Shown: positions 32,957 through 43,724 of the stretch, in pieces
Position numbering within the stretch: the first letter of the stretch is position 1
Layout: every line of letters begins with the position of its first letter
Assembly: GCA_001661515.1 (NCBI GenBank)
Contig: LUVW01000004.1
Span: 10,062 to 66,688, forward strand
Length of the DNA stretch: 56,627 nucleotides
Source: Capniomyces stellatus
Taxonomy: Eukaryota; Kickxellomycota; Harpellomycetes; Harpellales; Legeriomycetaceae
Reading direction: 5' to 3'
Program-made: the position numbers and the translations under genes
The notes under the pieces: model-generated
What the model was told of the DNA's origin: nothing
Database searches by the model: none
Seen by the model: only the letters and a program-made list of their open reading frames with translations

Positions 32957-35470
32957 TATACTGTTAAAGGTGTTTCACAGAGTAAAAAAAAATACTATGT
33001 GTATGGTTTCTTGTATATTCTAATATACTATAGTGCACGGTGTTGATATACCAACAGTGCTGTTCGGTCAAAGCTGTATTTGGCGTATCTGGAGTAGTCT
33101 GAGTAATAAAAAGTAATAGCGTTAAAAACGATGCAAAGAGTATCAAAGAGCCCTAAGCGTCAAGGATGCCAAAAAGGTAGGCGTCGCAAGAAAAAAACTG
33201 GTGTTTACATATCTGCTTTAGCCTCATTCTCTCACAGTTACTTTCATGCCTTTACTCCCCTTCTAGGTCTTCCCCCCCCCTTCGTATTAATGATGCAAAA
33301 GTGATACAAATTCTTACTCATACTCCAGATATTGAAGCTAGCCAGAGAACATAGTCCCTTCAATCAGTCCAATAAAGAGGTTAAAGTCAGACACGTACCT
33401 AAACTCTTCAAGTCAATTTAGTCGAAGAGAAAATGAGCTATAGTCTTAAACTCCGAGTATCTATTGAGTATTAAACATCAACAATAGCAGCCTACTGAAA
33501 AAAAAACATTTACTGAATACCAATACGAAAATTTATATCCCCCTACGAGAAAAATATCACTGGATACCTTGTATATTAAGGTGTAGGCATATTTAATATA
33601 CCTTTGATGTGGGGAATAAAGCGAGTTTGCTAACTCGATATAATTTTGAATATAGTCAAGTGATGTGTGGGTACTTGATAAATTGGAGTGAAACACCACC
33701 ATTTAAAGCTATTGATAGGACAATTGGCTTATTGAGATCTGTGTGACACTTAGTTATATTTTAAATAGACGGAAATACAATTGTACACACAATTTAATTG
33801 GCATTCTTAAAAGTTAGAATGTAAAGTAAACACTTGTATATCAGTAAGAATTGCCACTTCAAAGATGGCACAGTGGAACCTGAGGTAAGCTGAAAAAAAA
33901 ATCAAACCACACAAACCGCTATATGGCCAGAGTTAGCTGCTACTCTCATGTTAGTTTGTTGTTTTAAACAAAGTTTGGATTTAAAAGCGTGGTGTTTAAA
34001 ATTCCAACAGTTAATTAATAAAAAGCCAATAAATGGTGGGCGTTTAAAACGATTTAACAAAGAAAGATTAAGGAAATGAAAGGAATTATATCAATTAAAA
34101 AAAGAAAAGAAAAGAAAATTGTGGAAGATTGGCCTATAAGGTAGGAGCTGTGCTGGGGGGGGGGGGGGGGAAGGGGNNNNNNNGGGGGGGGGGGGGGGGG
34201 GGGGGGGAGGAAAGGGATAGGGTTTATTTAACAGAATAGCTTTTGGAAAGCAAACAGAAGATCACTAGGAATAACACGTTAAATTAACGGAATAAACGAA
34301 GATTGTATTTCCTCTTTAATAACTAGTTATTATTTTTTACTGGATTTATGAAATGCATAAGTCTAGTAAAAAAAAGGGCTCGAAATAAATTAACATTAAG
34401 ACAAGATATTTGAGCAATTTAAATAAAGGTTTATAGGACAATGCCAGAAAATATTTTTGGTTGTTGTTTAGAGACAATAGCAATAATGGTGTATGGCCCT
34501 ATTAAGGAACCGCAAGTAACAGTGGCAACGTAGTTGATATTAAAAAAACAACAGTGGAAAGATGGATCAAAGAATAAGATGAAAAAAAGAGAAATAAATA
34601 AATGAGAAAATAAATGAGAAAATAAATGAGATGGAAATAAATAAATAAGAGAAAACTTTTAATAAAAAAGCAGCTTTAAAAACGGGGGATGAGCGAAAAT
34701 GAGAGGAAAATAAGAGAGAAAACAAATAGTAAATTAACGTTCATATTAACAAATTTCAATAAAAATAATAAAAAGCAAAAGACTGGTCCAACAATTATAA
34801 AAAGGGGTAAACAAACCAATATAGCAGAACTAATGGTTGGGCTGGAAAAAGGACGCCAATGGCAAATAATCAAACGAGTTAATGGACGAGGAATTAAACG
34901 TTATTAGTTTCAAGGGCACAAAATGTCACGTAAATAATACCAAAATGCAAGCTAACATTCAAGCAAAAGTAATATTGAAGAGCAAAATTAAGGAAACAAA
35001 TAAAGCTCTGCAGACTTAATCAGCGGGAATTTTAATTGCACGCGATTGGAACAAAGCCTTGTTGAAAAGTAAATCCAAAAAGTAAAACAAAAGCGAGTAG
35101 TTTTGAAGGGTAGGCTATAATAGAGATGAAAGTTTGTTGGATTGAGAGGAAGAAAAGACTAAAAACAAACCAAAAGGGCAGTTTTGCATACTCATGAAAG
35201 AAATAAAAACAAAGATAAATCTAAAATCGAAATTTATTTAACTTTGATTTTGATTAGTTTAGCAGTTTCCCAACTTGTAGCAAAATTTTGTATTAAACTT
35301 GAATCGTTTAATGTTTGGTATTAATATCGAGAAGAAGAAAAAAAAGATCAAAGTAAATATAAATAAATAAAACGTGTTACTGTAGCCGATTTGAAGAGAA
35401 TAACAACAAACGCCAGTAAAATCGGATAGGAGAGATTGAAACAAGAAGATATTATATAGAGGGAATAAGG
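32957..35470. other. Divergent intergenic region with assembly gap
   Basis: 2.5 kb between the channel (minus) and FCP1 (plus). It holds a 9-C run near 33272-33280, the poly-G/N gap at 34155-34207, GAGAAAATAAAT-type short repeats around 34590-34640, and a strongly purine-rich plus strand from about 34.0 kb to FCP1. A 72-codon frame at 34689-34907 begins with ATG but has no recognisable feature. Confidence 0.6.
34155..34207. other. Poly-G tract interrupted by seven Ns
   Basis: G-runs flank AA, GGGG and seven undetermined bases (34177-34183). This looks like an unresolved homopolymer or a scaffold join, so the true length of the tract is unknown. Confidence 0.95.
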
Positions 35471-37966
35471 ATGGAAAAGGAGCATAAGATAAGGATCGTA
35501 GGAGTTCATACACCAGCGATTATAACAAGCTTGAAAGTAGAGTTAGGGCAGGAGATAAAGAAGGGGGATATAGTGTGTTATTATGAGCATAAAAACGATG
35601 ATGAGGTAGTAGAGAAGCAAGGGATAAAGGACGAGGTGTTAAAGGATGCTTTAGAGCGGGAGGCGGGGATGGATTTGAAGAGGCGAGTAAGAGACATATT
35701 ATACAGTGAGTACTCGGGGAAAGTAACAAGTATATATAAGAAGGAAGGAGAAAAGATATATAAAGGAGAGGATTTGATATGTTTGACAGAGGCTTGTGGA
35801 CATGAGGTTCAATTCAATGGATTATGTTCGCTTTGCGGAAAGGATGTGACGTTTAGTGGATACTTGGGCGAAGATACAAATAGAGCGACGGTCAGAATGT
35901 CGCATGATGTAGTTGGTTTGCTGGTTAGTAATGAGGAGGCGTTGAGGATTGAGCAAGACACAGCAAAGAGATTGATGAATGATAGAAAGCTCAGCCTGAT
36001 TGTGGATTTAGATCAGACGATTATGCATGCTTACGCGACAGAGGACGAAGGCTTTGAGGGATGGCTGATAGATAATTATATGGGGCCAGAAGAGGAGGAG
36101 GGGGTTGAAGGGAAGAGGGCAGTAGGAAAGGATATTGAAGCAGGAGAGAAGGAAGAGAGGAAGGAAGAGGCGGAAACGATGGGGAGTGTAAAGGAGAAGA
36201 GGAATAAGAATGTAGCAGGAAGAAAAAAGTTGCCGCAGGATTTAGGGTGGTTTGTTTTGCCAGAAGGGCCATTGCGGTATTTTATAAAGCTGAGGCCGGG
36301 GCTAAGAGCGTTTTTAGAAAAGATAACAGAGCTTTTTGAGCTCCACATATATACGATGGGAACAAGAAGCTATGCAGAGAATGTGGCGAGACTGATTGAT
36401 CCAGAAAACAAGATATTCAAAGAGCGGATTCTGTCAAGAGACGAAAGCGGGTCAATGACGCACAAGACAATCAGAAGACTATTCCCATGCGATGATAGCA
36501 TGGTTGTTGTGCTGGATGACAGGGCGGATGTGTGGAGGTGGTCGCCTAACTTGATAAAGGTGAGGCAATACGGGTTTTTTGCAGGAGTTGGGGACATAAA
36601 TGCGGGGTTGCTGGCACCAAGTCAGCGGATTCCAACGGTTACAGCTGAAGAGGTTGAGGCCAAGACAGAAAATACGTTGCAGCACAAAAGCAGCAAAATG
36701 GTTGATACTGATGTGGAACTAAAGCATATAGAGACGGCATTGAGAGAAATCCACACCAACTATTTCCGACTGGTGGAAAAGTCGCCCAGCAGACCAATCA
36801 ACGTGTCAGACATAATCAGTGTCATGAGGCGACGGGTACTAAGCGGAGCAGTGTTGGTTTTTAGCGGGGTGATTCCAATATTCAACAACTCGCCGCCACC
36901 CGAACACAGCGACATATGGTGCTGGGCGCTGCAGTTCGGCGCAACATGTTCACACGAAGTAAACAGCGAAACCACACATGTGGTGTCGTCGAAGAGAGAA
37001 ACGGCAAAGGTGCACAAGGCGAGGTACCTGGCAAAGTCAAATGCCGATAAGACTATTGGTGCAAACACGCCCATTGTTGTGACTGTTGATTGGCTTATGG
37101 ACTGCATCAGTGAGTGGCGGTGGAAGAACGAACGCGACTATCTGCTTTATTCAGAGGATCTGGGCAGTCTGTACACCAGATTCCCCTTTGATTATGTAAA
37201 GGCCAACGAGCAGGAAGTCCAGAGCAGCCTTGACGAGTTTTTGAAGAACTCTGAGGAGTTTGACTCTTTGGAAGCCAACTCGGATTCCAACTACACTGGC
37301 CCCAATTCAAAGTCAAACAAGCGCAAAATCGACAGCGCTAATTTTGAAGCGGGCTCTGGTTCTTATGCTTCAAACCAGTCCAGCAGCCTCATCAATGATG
37401 CTAATGGCAACAATAGCGATCAAGGCGGAACTTCCGATGATTATGAGGATGGAGAGGACTTGAACCAGTACCAGGTTTCCAATCTGGTAGACCATGTCGA
37501 TTGGGACGATGTGGACCGGGAGTTGGAAGAGCTATCTGACTCTGACTCTGACGAAAACGGGAATGAAAATGGGGACGAAAACGGAAACGAAAACGAAAAT
37601 GAACACGGGAACGAAAACGAGTACGAAGATGAGAATGGGAATGAGAGTGCTCGATTTGGTGCTGATTTGGACTCTGGCACAGATCTGTATTCAGCGAAAA
37701 AGTCAAAATTAGATCAAACCAGTCGCCGCGAGTCCGAATACAGCTCAAAGAGTATCAACATTAACGACTTTAGATCCAACTCAAACAAACCTGCGTATGA
37801 TTACGATAAAAGATCAAGCATTGCCAGCAATGGTGTTGGCCGATCAAGCATAGCTAGCTACAATAGTTACGATAACAACGTCAACGAAAATGACGACAAT
37901 GACGACGACGACGACGATGATTTTTCTGACTTGATCCTTGACCTTGACCAGGAAACCGCCTTGTAA
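35471..37966 (+). CDS. FCP1: RNA polymerase II CTD phosphatase Fcp1
   Basis: 831 residues, intronless, ATG at 35471. Order of parts: an N-terminal biotinyl/lipoyl-like segment (about 10-105), a Cys/His cluster CGHEVQFNGLCSLCGKDVTF (about 111-130), the FCPH catalytic domain with nucleophile motif DLDQT (Asp179, Asp181) and downstream YTMGTRSYA and VLDDRADVW, a BRCT domain (about 456-560) with WLMDC near its end, then an acidic tail with an Asn/Glu-Gly low-complexity run (about 700-725) and a final Asp block before LILDLDQETAL. Fcp1 removes phosphates (mainly Ser2-P) from the polymerase II C-terminal domain in the nucleus so the enzyme can be recycled. A charged insert (about 205-250) splits the early phosphatase domain. 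Codon choice shifts from purine-ending in the first half to C/T-ending in the last third. Confidence 0.96.
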   Translation: MEKEHKIRIVGVHTPAIITSLKVELGQEIKKGDIVCYYEHKNDDEVVEKQGIKDEVLKDALEREAGMDLKRRVRDILYSEYSGKVTSIYKKEGEKIYKGEDLICLTEACGHEVQFNGLCSLCGKDVTFSGYLGEDTNRATVRMSHDVVGLLVSNEEALRIEQDTAKRLMNDRKLSLIVDLDQTIMHAYATEDEGFEGWLIDNYMGPEEEEGVEGKRAVGKDIEAGEKEERKEEAETMGSVKEKRNKNVAGRKKLPQDLGWFVLPEGPLRYFIKLRPGLRAFLEKITELFELHIYTMGTRSYAENVARLIDPENKIFKERILSRDESGSMTHKTIRRLFPCDDSMVVVLDDRADVWRWSPNLIKVRQYGFFAGVGDINAGLLAPSQRIPTVTAEEVEAKTENTLQHKSSKMVDTDVELKHIETALREIHTNYFRLVEKSPSRPINVSDIISVMRRRVLSGAVLVFSGVIPIFNNSPPPEHSDIWCWALQFGATCSHEVNSETTHVVSSKRETAKVHKARYLAKSNADKTIGANTPIVVTVDWLMDCISEWRWKNERDYLLYSEDLGSLYTRFPFDYVKANEQEVQSSLDEFLKNSEEFDSLEANSDSNYTGPNSKSNKRKIDSANFEAGSGSYASNQSSSLINDANGNNSDQGGTSDDYEDGEDLNQYQVSNLVDHVDWDDVDRELEELSDSDSDENGNENGDENGNENENEHGNENEYEDENGNESARFGADLDSGTDLYSAKKSKLDQTSRRESEYSSKSININDFRSNSNKPAYDYDKRSSIASNGVGRSSIASYNSYDNNVNENDDNDDDDDDDFSDLILDLDQETAL

Positions 37967-38793
37967 TTAGCGTTTACCATTGCTGTTGTTATTAATACTG
38001 ATTCTTTGTTCGCTGTCATTTATTTATTTATTTGTTTTATTTTATTTTATTTTATTCCCCGCCACTGTCTTTAATTATCTCTACACTTAGCTTCACTTTT
38101 TTGTACTTTGCTTCTCTGGATCTTATTTTCTTTTGGTTTTTATTTATCTTTCTCTTTTTTTTTTCCCCATTATGTATTTATTAATTTCACCTTACTTTCT
38201 TGTTTGCCTTTGCACAGCCAATTAAGATTCATGCTGTAATTAAAAACACTTGACTTTTACTATTTCTAGAATAACTAAGCGTATTTATTTTATTTCTCTC
38301 GTTTGGTTTGAACTATTGCTATTGCCGTAACCCCAATTAATTTGTCTTTGTTTCCAACTTTGCTTGGCCTTTTTTATCATCGTGATACTGCTTTTGCTTT
38401 ACTGAAATACATTTGTTTTATCAGTGCTTTTGCCTCATTCCTTTGTTTCGCTTTATTCCAGAAAGACTCGAGTAGAACTGTCTTACCTCCAAGTAGTAAA
38501 GAAAAATAAATACCGAGATTCGTAGTTGGCATCTAATCTGTCGAGCTAGCAAACACTTATCATTCTTGGTCTTAGTTTTGACTACTTTGCTTGTTGCCTC
38601 GCTTTATCAGCAATTCTTTACCAGCAATATTATCGTTTACTTTTTTTAAAAAAAACATTATTTTAAGCTAACTCGATAATAATATATCAAACAAAAGAAA
38701 AAACGTGGCCATCGAATTTCAGTATCAAACTCGCAACATAAACATAAATAAACAAGGAAAACATCAAACGAAAAAGAAAAATAATAATAAAGA
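37967..38793. other. Intergenic
   Basis: T-rich 3' flank of FCP1 (TTTAT and TTTTA runs), changing to an A-rich leader in the last 100 bases before the next start codon. No other element seen. Confidence 0.6.
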
Positions 38794-40032
38794 ATGGATG
38801 TAATAACGCCATGGAATTCATATACAACCTTTTGGTATAACTATGTAAAGTTGGCTGCTACCCAGCAGAATTCAAGCATGCAGATTGTAAGGTATATTTT
38901 GTACTATCCAGACCCTTTAATCCAAAATACACTACTGTGTGCATTCTTTTCAATTTCTTGTTGGCTATTATCGCTTATTCCAGTTGGCAAGGATAGACGC
39001 AGGAACTACTCATACGTTGATCGGATATGGTCTATAACACCAGTCGTGTATTCGTTCTGGTATGCCGGGTTTGCCCTTTATAACGGAAATGCCACAGTTG
39101 ACACTTCAACAAACCAGAAAAACTTGCTGCTGGGTGTAACCGTTTATGGAAGATATTACGATCTGAACATATTCTTCAGCGTGTTTGAGGTTGTAAGAAG
39201 CCAATATAGACTATGGGCTCTCTCGCTTATTGTCATGGTATGGGGCGCTCGACTGACATTCAATTTTGCTAGGCGTGGTGGGTATAGTTTGTCAGAGGAG
39301 GACTACCGCTGGCAAATAGTCAAAGCCCGCATAAACCAGCCAATTTTGTGGGAGATATTTAACTTCTTCTTCATCTCGATGTTCCAAAATTTCCTATTGC
39401 TGTCAATCACATTCCCAATCTACTTTTTATATCAGGCATGCACTTTACCAAACATCAGCTCAAATAGCTTCACAACTCTATATATATTTGGGCTTAGACT
39501 TACACCCTGCCACGTTGATGCTCTATTCTACTCGCTTCTGCTGCTCTTCATAGCGTTTGAAACCATTGCTGACCAGCAACAATGGAATTTCCACCAACTG
39601 AAGACTACTAACTCGAACAAGCGCGGGTACAACCAGCGTTTTCCAGAAACACACGAAAATGGTACCTCGAACCTAAACAGGGATAAGCAGCTTTCACTTG
39701 GGTTTCTTTACTGGGGCCTGTTCAGGTTCTCCAGACATCCAAACTTTTTTGCCGAGCAGTCCTTCTGGTTCACATTGTCTATCTACCCCCATGTCATCAT
39801 GTTTTTTTCCAACACGGTACCCAGTCTTTGCCTATATGCATCCTTTTCTATCGGCCAGCTTGTACTGCTTCTCTTGTTCTACTTCAGCACCGAGTTGACC
39901 GAGTCGATATCTAAATCAAAGTACCCTTACTACAGCCTGTACCAAGCTCATACAAACAAGTTCATTCCCATGCCAAGCTCGCTTCTTACCGACCAAATAA
40001 CGTATACCTTCAACAACAAGAAAGCTATTTAA
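38794..40032 (+). CDS. DUF1295 / steroid 5-alpha-reductase-like membrane protein
   Basis: 412 residues in one exon, ATG at 38794. Multiple hydrophobic segments are spread over the length (for example about 50-65, 85-100, 140-155, 185-215, 235-255, 325-375). The family marks are WGARLTFNFARRGGYSLSEEDYRW (about 150-172), ETIADQQQWNFHQ (about 253-265), and the C-terminal GLFRFSRHPNFFAEQSFW (about 309-326), which corresponds to the NADPH-binding RHPNY-type block of 3-oxo-5-alpha-steroid 4-dehydrogenase-like enzymes. The protein is probably an ER-type integral membrane reductase acting on a lipid double bond. The substrate is not known for DUF1295 members in general and cannot be read here. Confidence 0.88.
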   Translation: MDVITPWNSYTTFWYNYVKLAATQQNSSMQIVRYILYYPDPLIQNTLLCAFFSISCWLLSLIPVGKDRRRNYSYVDRIWSITPVVYSFWYAGFALYNGNATVDTSTNQKNLLLGVTVYGRYYDLNIFFSVFEVVRSQYRLWALSLIVMVWGARLTFNFARRGGYSLSEEDYRWQIVKARINQPILWEIFNFFFISMFQNFLLLSITFPIYFLYQACTLPNISSNSFTTLYIFGLRLTPCHVDALFYSLLLLFIAFETIADQQQWNFHQLKTTNSNKRGYNQRFPETHENGTSNLNRDKQLSLGFLYWGLFRFSRHPNFFAEQSFWFTLSIYPHVIMFFSNTVPSLCLYASFSIGQLVLLLLFYFSTELTESISKSKYPYYSLYQAHTNKFIPMPSSLLTDQITYTFNNKKAI

Positions 40033-40539
40033 ACTTTTCACAGGCGTTTTTTCCCGCCGTTTTGTTGTTAGTATTAACACAGCTTGCTACACTTGTCATA
40101 TCACAAAATGTATCATTGTTTTGCGCAGCTATAACTTGTTTGCCAATTTGTACAATCAGCTTTTAACTTCTTTATTTATTTTTATTCTTTGCACCATCGA
40201 TTTTGTATACGGGGTCCCAATATCAACAATCCTGAGTTGATAGAAAAGAGAACCCTGATGCACAATAAAATTACTTTACATCACTTTTATTGTTTACTTT
40301 TTCCCTGGCTAGCTTTTTTTTATTAATTGAAATTGGCTGATTTTTCGTTGCAACTTAAATTACAATCTCCTTAATCAACTTGACCGCAGTGAAACAGAGA
40401 ATAAATAAACCCGACATACAATTTTTTTTGCTTGACTTTCTAATCAGCCTTTCGCACCTGTTTTATATAATCCAACTATATACATTTAAAAACTGTCTTC
40501 AGCAACAAACTTAAATAACCGGAATATATATAACATAAA
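40033..40539. other. Intergenic
   Basis: 3' flank of the DUF1295 gene and promoter of LSM3. AT-rich with a TATATA stretch near 40525. Nothing else recognised. Confidence 0.55.
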
Positions 40540-41231
40540 ATGGCCGACGCAAACTCGATGAGCTCAATGATTAACGAGCCTTTGGATCTAGTTAGACTGT
40601 GTTTAGATGAAAAAATATACGTTAAACTGCGCGGAACACGCGAACTTAGCGGGAAGCTGCACGTAAGTCTGAGCCATCAATTTCAATCTTTATTAGAGAA
40701 AGAGACTCATCTTATACCATTCCCATACTAATCTTAACTTTTAAATTTTAAAAAAAATATCGGATACCTCCTTGTAAAATACGACCTTTAAAAATATACT
40801 TGCAGGCTTACGATCAGCATTTGAACATGATCCTGGAGGATGTTGAAGAGAAAATCACAATTATTGACGAGGAAAATACAGAAAACCAAGAGGTCCAGGT
40901 AAATAGATCCCCACATACACCATTTTGGATCCGTTAAATTCGCAATACCAAGTTCGACAATTGTTGCCTTTCTTTCCTTTTGAGTATTAAGAATACTGAA
41001 CTTTTCAATATTTACTTTATTTTATTTATACAAATGCCGATTAGACTATGGTCCGAACAATGAAGATGATATTTGTTAGAGGAGATGGAGTGATTCTAGT
41101 AAGTTCCGTTTATTTCAATTAGTATTCCAAATTCTATAAACCAACAAACAAGAAACTAATAGACCTATGTTTTTTTTTTAAAAAAAAAACAACAACCCTG
41201 ACAATAGGTATCACCATCAAAGCGATTCTAA
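40540..41231 (+). CDS. LSM3: U6 snRNA-associated Sm-like protein Lsm3
   Basis: Four exons, all phase 0: 40540-40662, 40806-40898, 41045-41098 and 41208-41231, giving 97 residues (human is 102). Sm motif 1 spans [39 protein letters not shown] (read in parts) and Sm motif 2 is [12 protein letters not shown]. The last exon adds only seven codons, ending SPSKRF. Lsm3 is part of the Lsm2-8 ring on U6 snRNA in splicing and the Lsm1-7 ring in mRNA decapping. The protein closely follows the family, which strongly supports all three introns, including the very small final exon. Confidence 0.96.
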
Positions 41232-41639
41232 ATAGTAAAACATCAGTAATCTGCAACATTTATAAATGTATATACATATAATTGTGGGAAGGGCGATTTG
41301 GCTGCTGGGGTTTTTTTTCTTCTTTTTGTGAATCATGATTGTGTACAACCTTTTCTCGTGCTTTTTTTTTAAACAGAATACAGCTAGCAAATATTTGAAA
41401 GGATGTATTTAGTAACTTTTAAATTGTAGCAAATACAAGCACATTCGCGCTAAAGAAAAGCTTCCTCTGTTTGTAAACTCTAGTGTATATGTTGGAGATG
41501 CTTATTTATAAAAACAAATATCGTTTATTAACTTGGATAAACAAAGGAAAATACAATGTTGATATTGCAATATAATATAATCCGTTCATAAAATAATAAT
41601 ATACGGGTGGCAGCTGGGCTCTATAAAGGAATATCACGG
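41232..41639. other. Convergent intergenic region
   Basis: 3' flanks of LSM3 and the Nudix gene, AT-rich with T-runs. Nothing else recognised. Confidence 0.55.
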
Positions 41640-42957
41640 CTATAGCCTTGGTGTGGTGGAGTTGGGTTTGGTGATTTTCCCAAGGTTTTCAACAATTTTA
41701 ATCTTGCTAAACCCATCCTTTGAATTGGTGACATATATTCTATGCAAAGGCAAATCGGCGTTTCCAAAACCCACCAGGTCAGCGTCTTTATCCATCTGCT
41801 TTTTATACTTGTTGTCGCCATTCAACGCCAGAACAGCCTGTCCAGGCAAAGCCCCTTTGTTCATTACTGGTGTAATCGTGTCAACCTTTTCTTTTTTTTC
41901 AGTAATCGCAACATGTGCCAAAAGCTCTTGCCAATTCCTGAAAGCTGCCATCTGCTTCAACATGTAAAACTGTGGTGGATACAAGACCACCTCGTTTTTC
42001 TCAAACGCCTCAAGAAACTCCTGGGGAGTCCTCCAGTCCAAGTTAACTAGTTCGCCATTTTGCGCAACCATTTTCCTAACATTTGAGCCCTCCTCAGCTT
42101 TGCTTTGATCAACCTGTTTCAGCAAATAGCCATCATCCTCAAAGTCCCCAATATTCAGCATGAAAAAATATGCATCAAACCTCTTTTTAATATGCTCTGG
42201 GGTTATCCAACGCGCAAAATATCGAAGCTTGTTTGTGGATAGCCTCAGCTTGTGCTCCTTGCACGTATCTATAAACTTCTCGTCCTTTTTGCTTGCCAAC
42301 CCAACTGAGCATTCGTCTTCCAAACCACACCCACAGTTTTTGCTTGACCCTTTGTCGTTTCTTCCACAAAGAAATCCTGTTTCCTCAAACGCCTCTCTTA
42401 TCGCACACACTTTCAATGACTCAATTTTGCCCATAATATCGCCATTTGTTTTCAGCTTTGTTGAATCAATATGCTCTAGGAACTCAACAGAGCTGTCTCC
42501 TTCCTCCAGCTTGCCTCCTGGAAATACTATTGCACTCCCAAAACTTCCTGTATGCACTCTATTTGGTTATCAAAGTATCATTTTTCAAGTCCCAGTTTCC
42601 ACCACCTAATATATGTCCAAAAACAGTACCCAACTTTACCTTTGTGCCATCAGCACTTGAAAATTACAATTTAATCTCTTGGCGACGCTTTCATCGAGAA
42701 TAGGCTTTGTTATTATCAGTCTATCAAGTATTTACAGTAAAAAAAACGTGTGAATTATCAAGCGCTTTCAAAATTAAAATAGAATCACGCTATTTTTTCG
42801 CTACACATCATACTTGCGTCATTATATTAGGGATTTATTACGTTGCTGAAGGGAACGGGAATGCCAATTTGTCTTTTTCGGTGCTCGTAGGCCTGGCCGC
42901 TTTGCTTAGATTTGATGCTACCATTTTCAGTTTTTGAAGTGAGGCTCTGTTTAACAT
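41640..42957 (-). CDS. NUDT19-like Nudix hydrolase
   Basis: Three exons joined in phase 2: 42842-42957, 42640-42720 and 41640-42558, giving 371 residues (human NUDT19 about 375). The Nudix box is split by an insertion, as in NUDT19: FPGGKLEEGD (about residue 77) and, about 35 residues on, REAFEETGFLCG. Downstream are WITPEHIKKRFDAYFFML and a C-terminal helical part. NUDT19-type enzymes cleave CoA and acyl-CoA diphosphates in peroxisomes or mitochondria. The chosen start (42957) gives a presequence-like N-terminus (MLNRASLQKLKMVASNL). An in-frame ATG at 43131 would add 58 residues. The C-terminus ends PRL, a weak peroxisomal PTS1 match. The exon joins are supported by continuity through SATLIITKP and VLMAQRVHTGSFGSA. 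Confidence 0.9.
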
Positions 42958-43724
42958 TTTTTTTTGTTTTCCTACCTGGAAGTCTTTATTTATAAAGAAT
43001 TTGCCTTTTTCTCTCACTTTCACAATACCACTTTTATTAGCACTTTGATGGTACTTTAATAGTACCTTTGTTCTCGGCCCCCTAGTATTTGCGTCCAAGC
43101 AACTCGAATTGAAAGTGAATGCTGTTTTCATCACCTTTTATATAAAATCTAAACCAATTTACTAAACGATTTCCCAATTATTTCCCCCTGATTCAACAGT
43201 TAGTTTTTTTTTGGTTTCTGTTTTATAAATCATTATCCCAAGACAAAACAGTTATCACATGTTTCATATGTCAAATTGGGAACAAAAACATATTTGGCAG
43301 CCCAAATTGCGTTAAAGGTTTGGCATCAAGTTTTTATTGACTTTGCTGTCCATCCCATAAATACGCAGCGTAGTTACATACTTATAACACTGCAACACAT
43401 CTCGACGAACCGCTCGTATATATTGAAAACCGCCTGGTACATAATTCAATTTAAACTATAATTATCATATCATGCTTTAACCACTGCAGTCGTGATTTTA
43501 AGTTTTATTTAATCTACAGAAATCAAAAAGGGGCCAATTTATACAGATAGCCGAACAAATATGATTAAAAATAAATAGTAATAGAAATATGGTTTATATT
43601 GAACTAAAGAATAACTGGTGTTATGTTGGTAATCAAGTTCGCTTAATTCTCCGCCACGAATAAAGGAGTGCTTAGACTAAACAATGCTCAGTCAACATCT
43701 ATGCCATTATCCTCAGTGCATGAA
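42958..43724. other. Intergenic
   Basis: Upstream of the Nudix start as chosen and 3' of the metallothionein-like gene. The first 175 bases are in frame with the Nudix gene and could be coding if the upstream ATG at 43131 is used. The rest is AT-rich spacer. Confidence 0.5.

Noticed and set aside
34689..34907. 72-codon basic frame upstream of FCP1
   Set aside because: It lies in a purine-rich stretch where stops on this strand are depleted. Product unrecognised, no context support.
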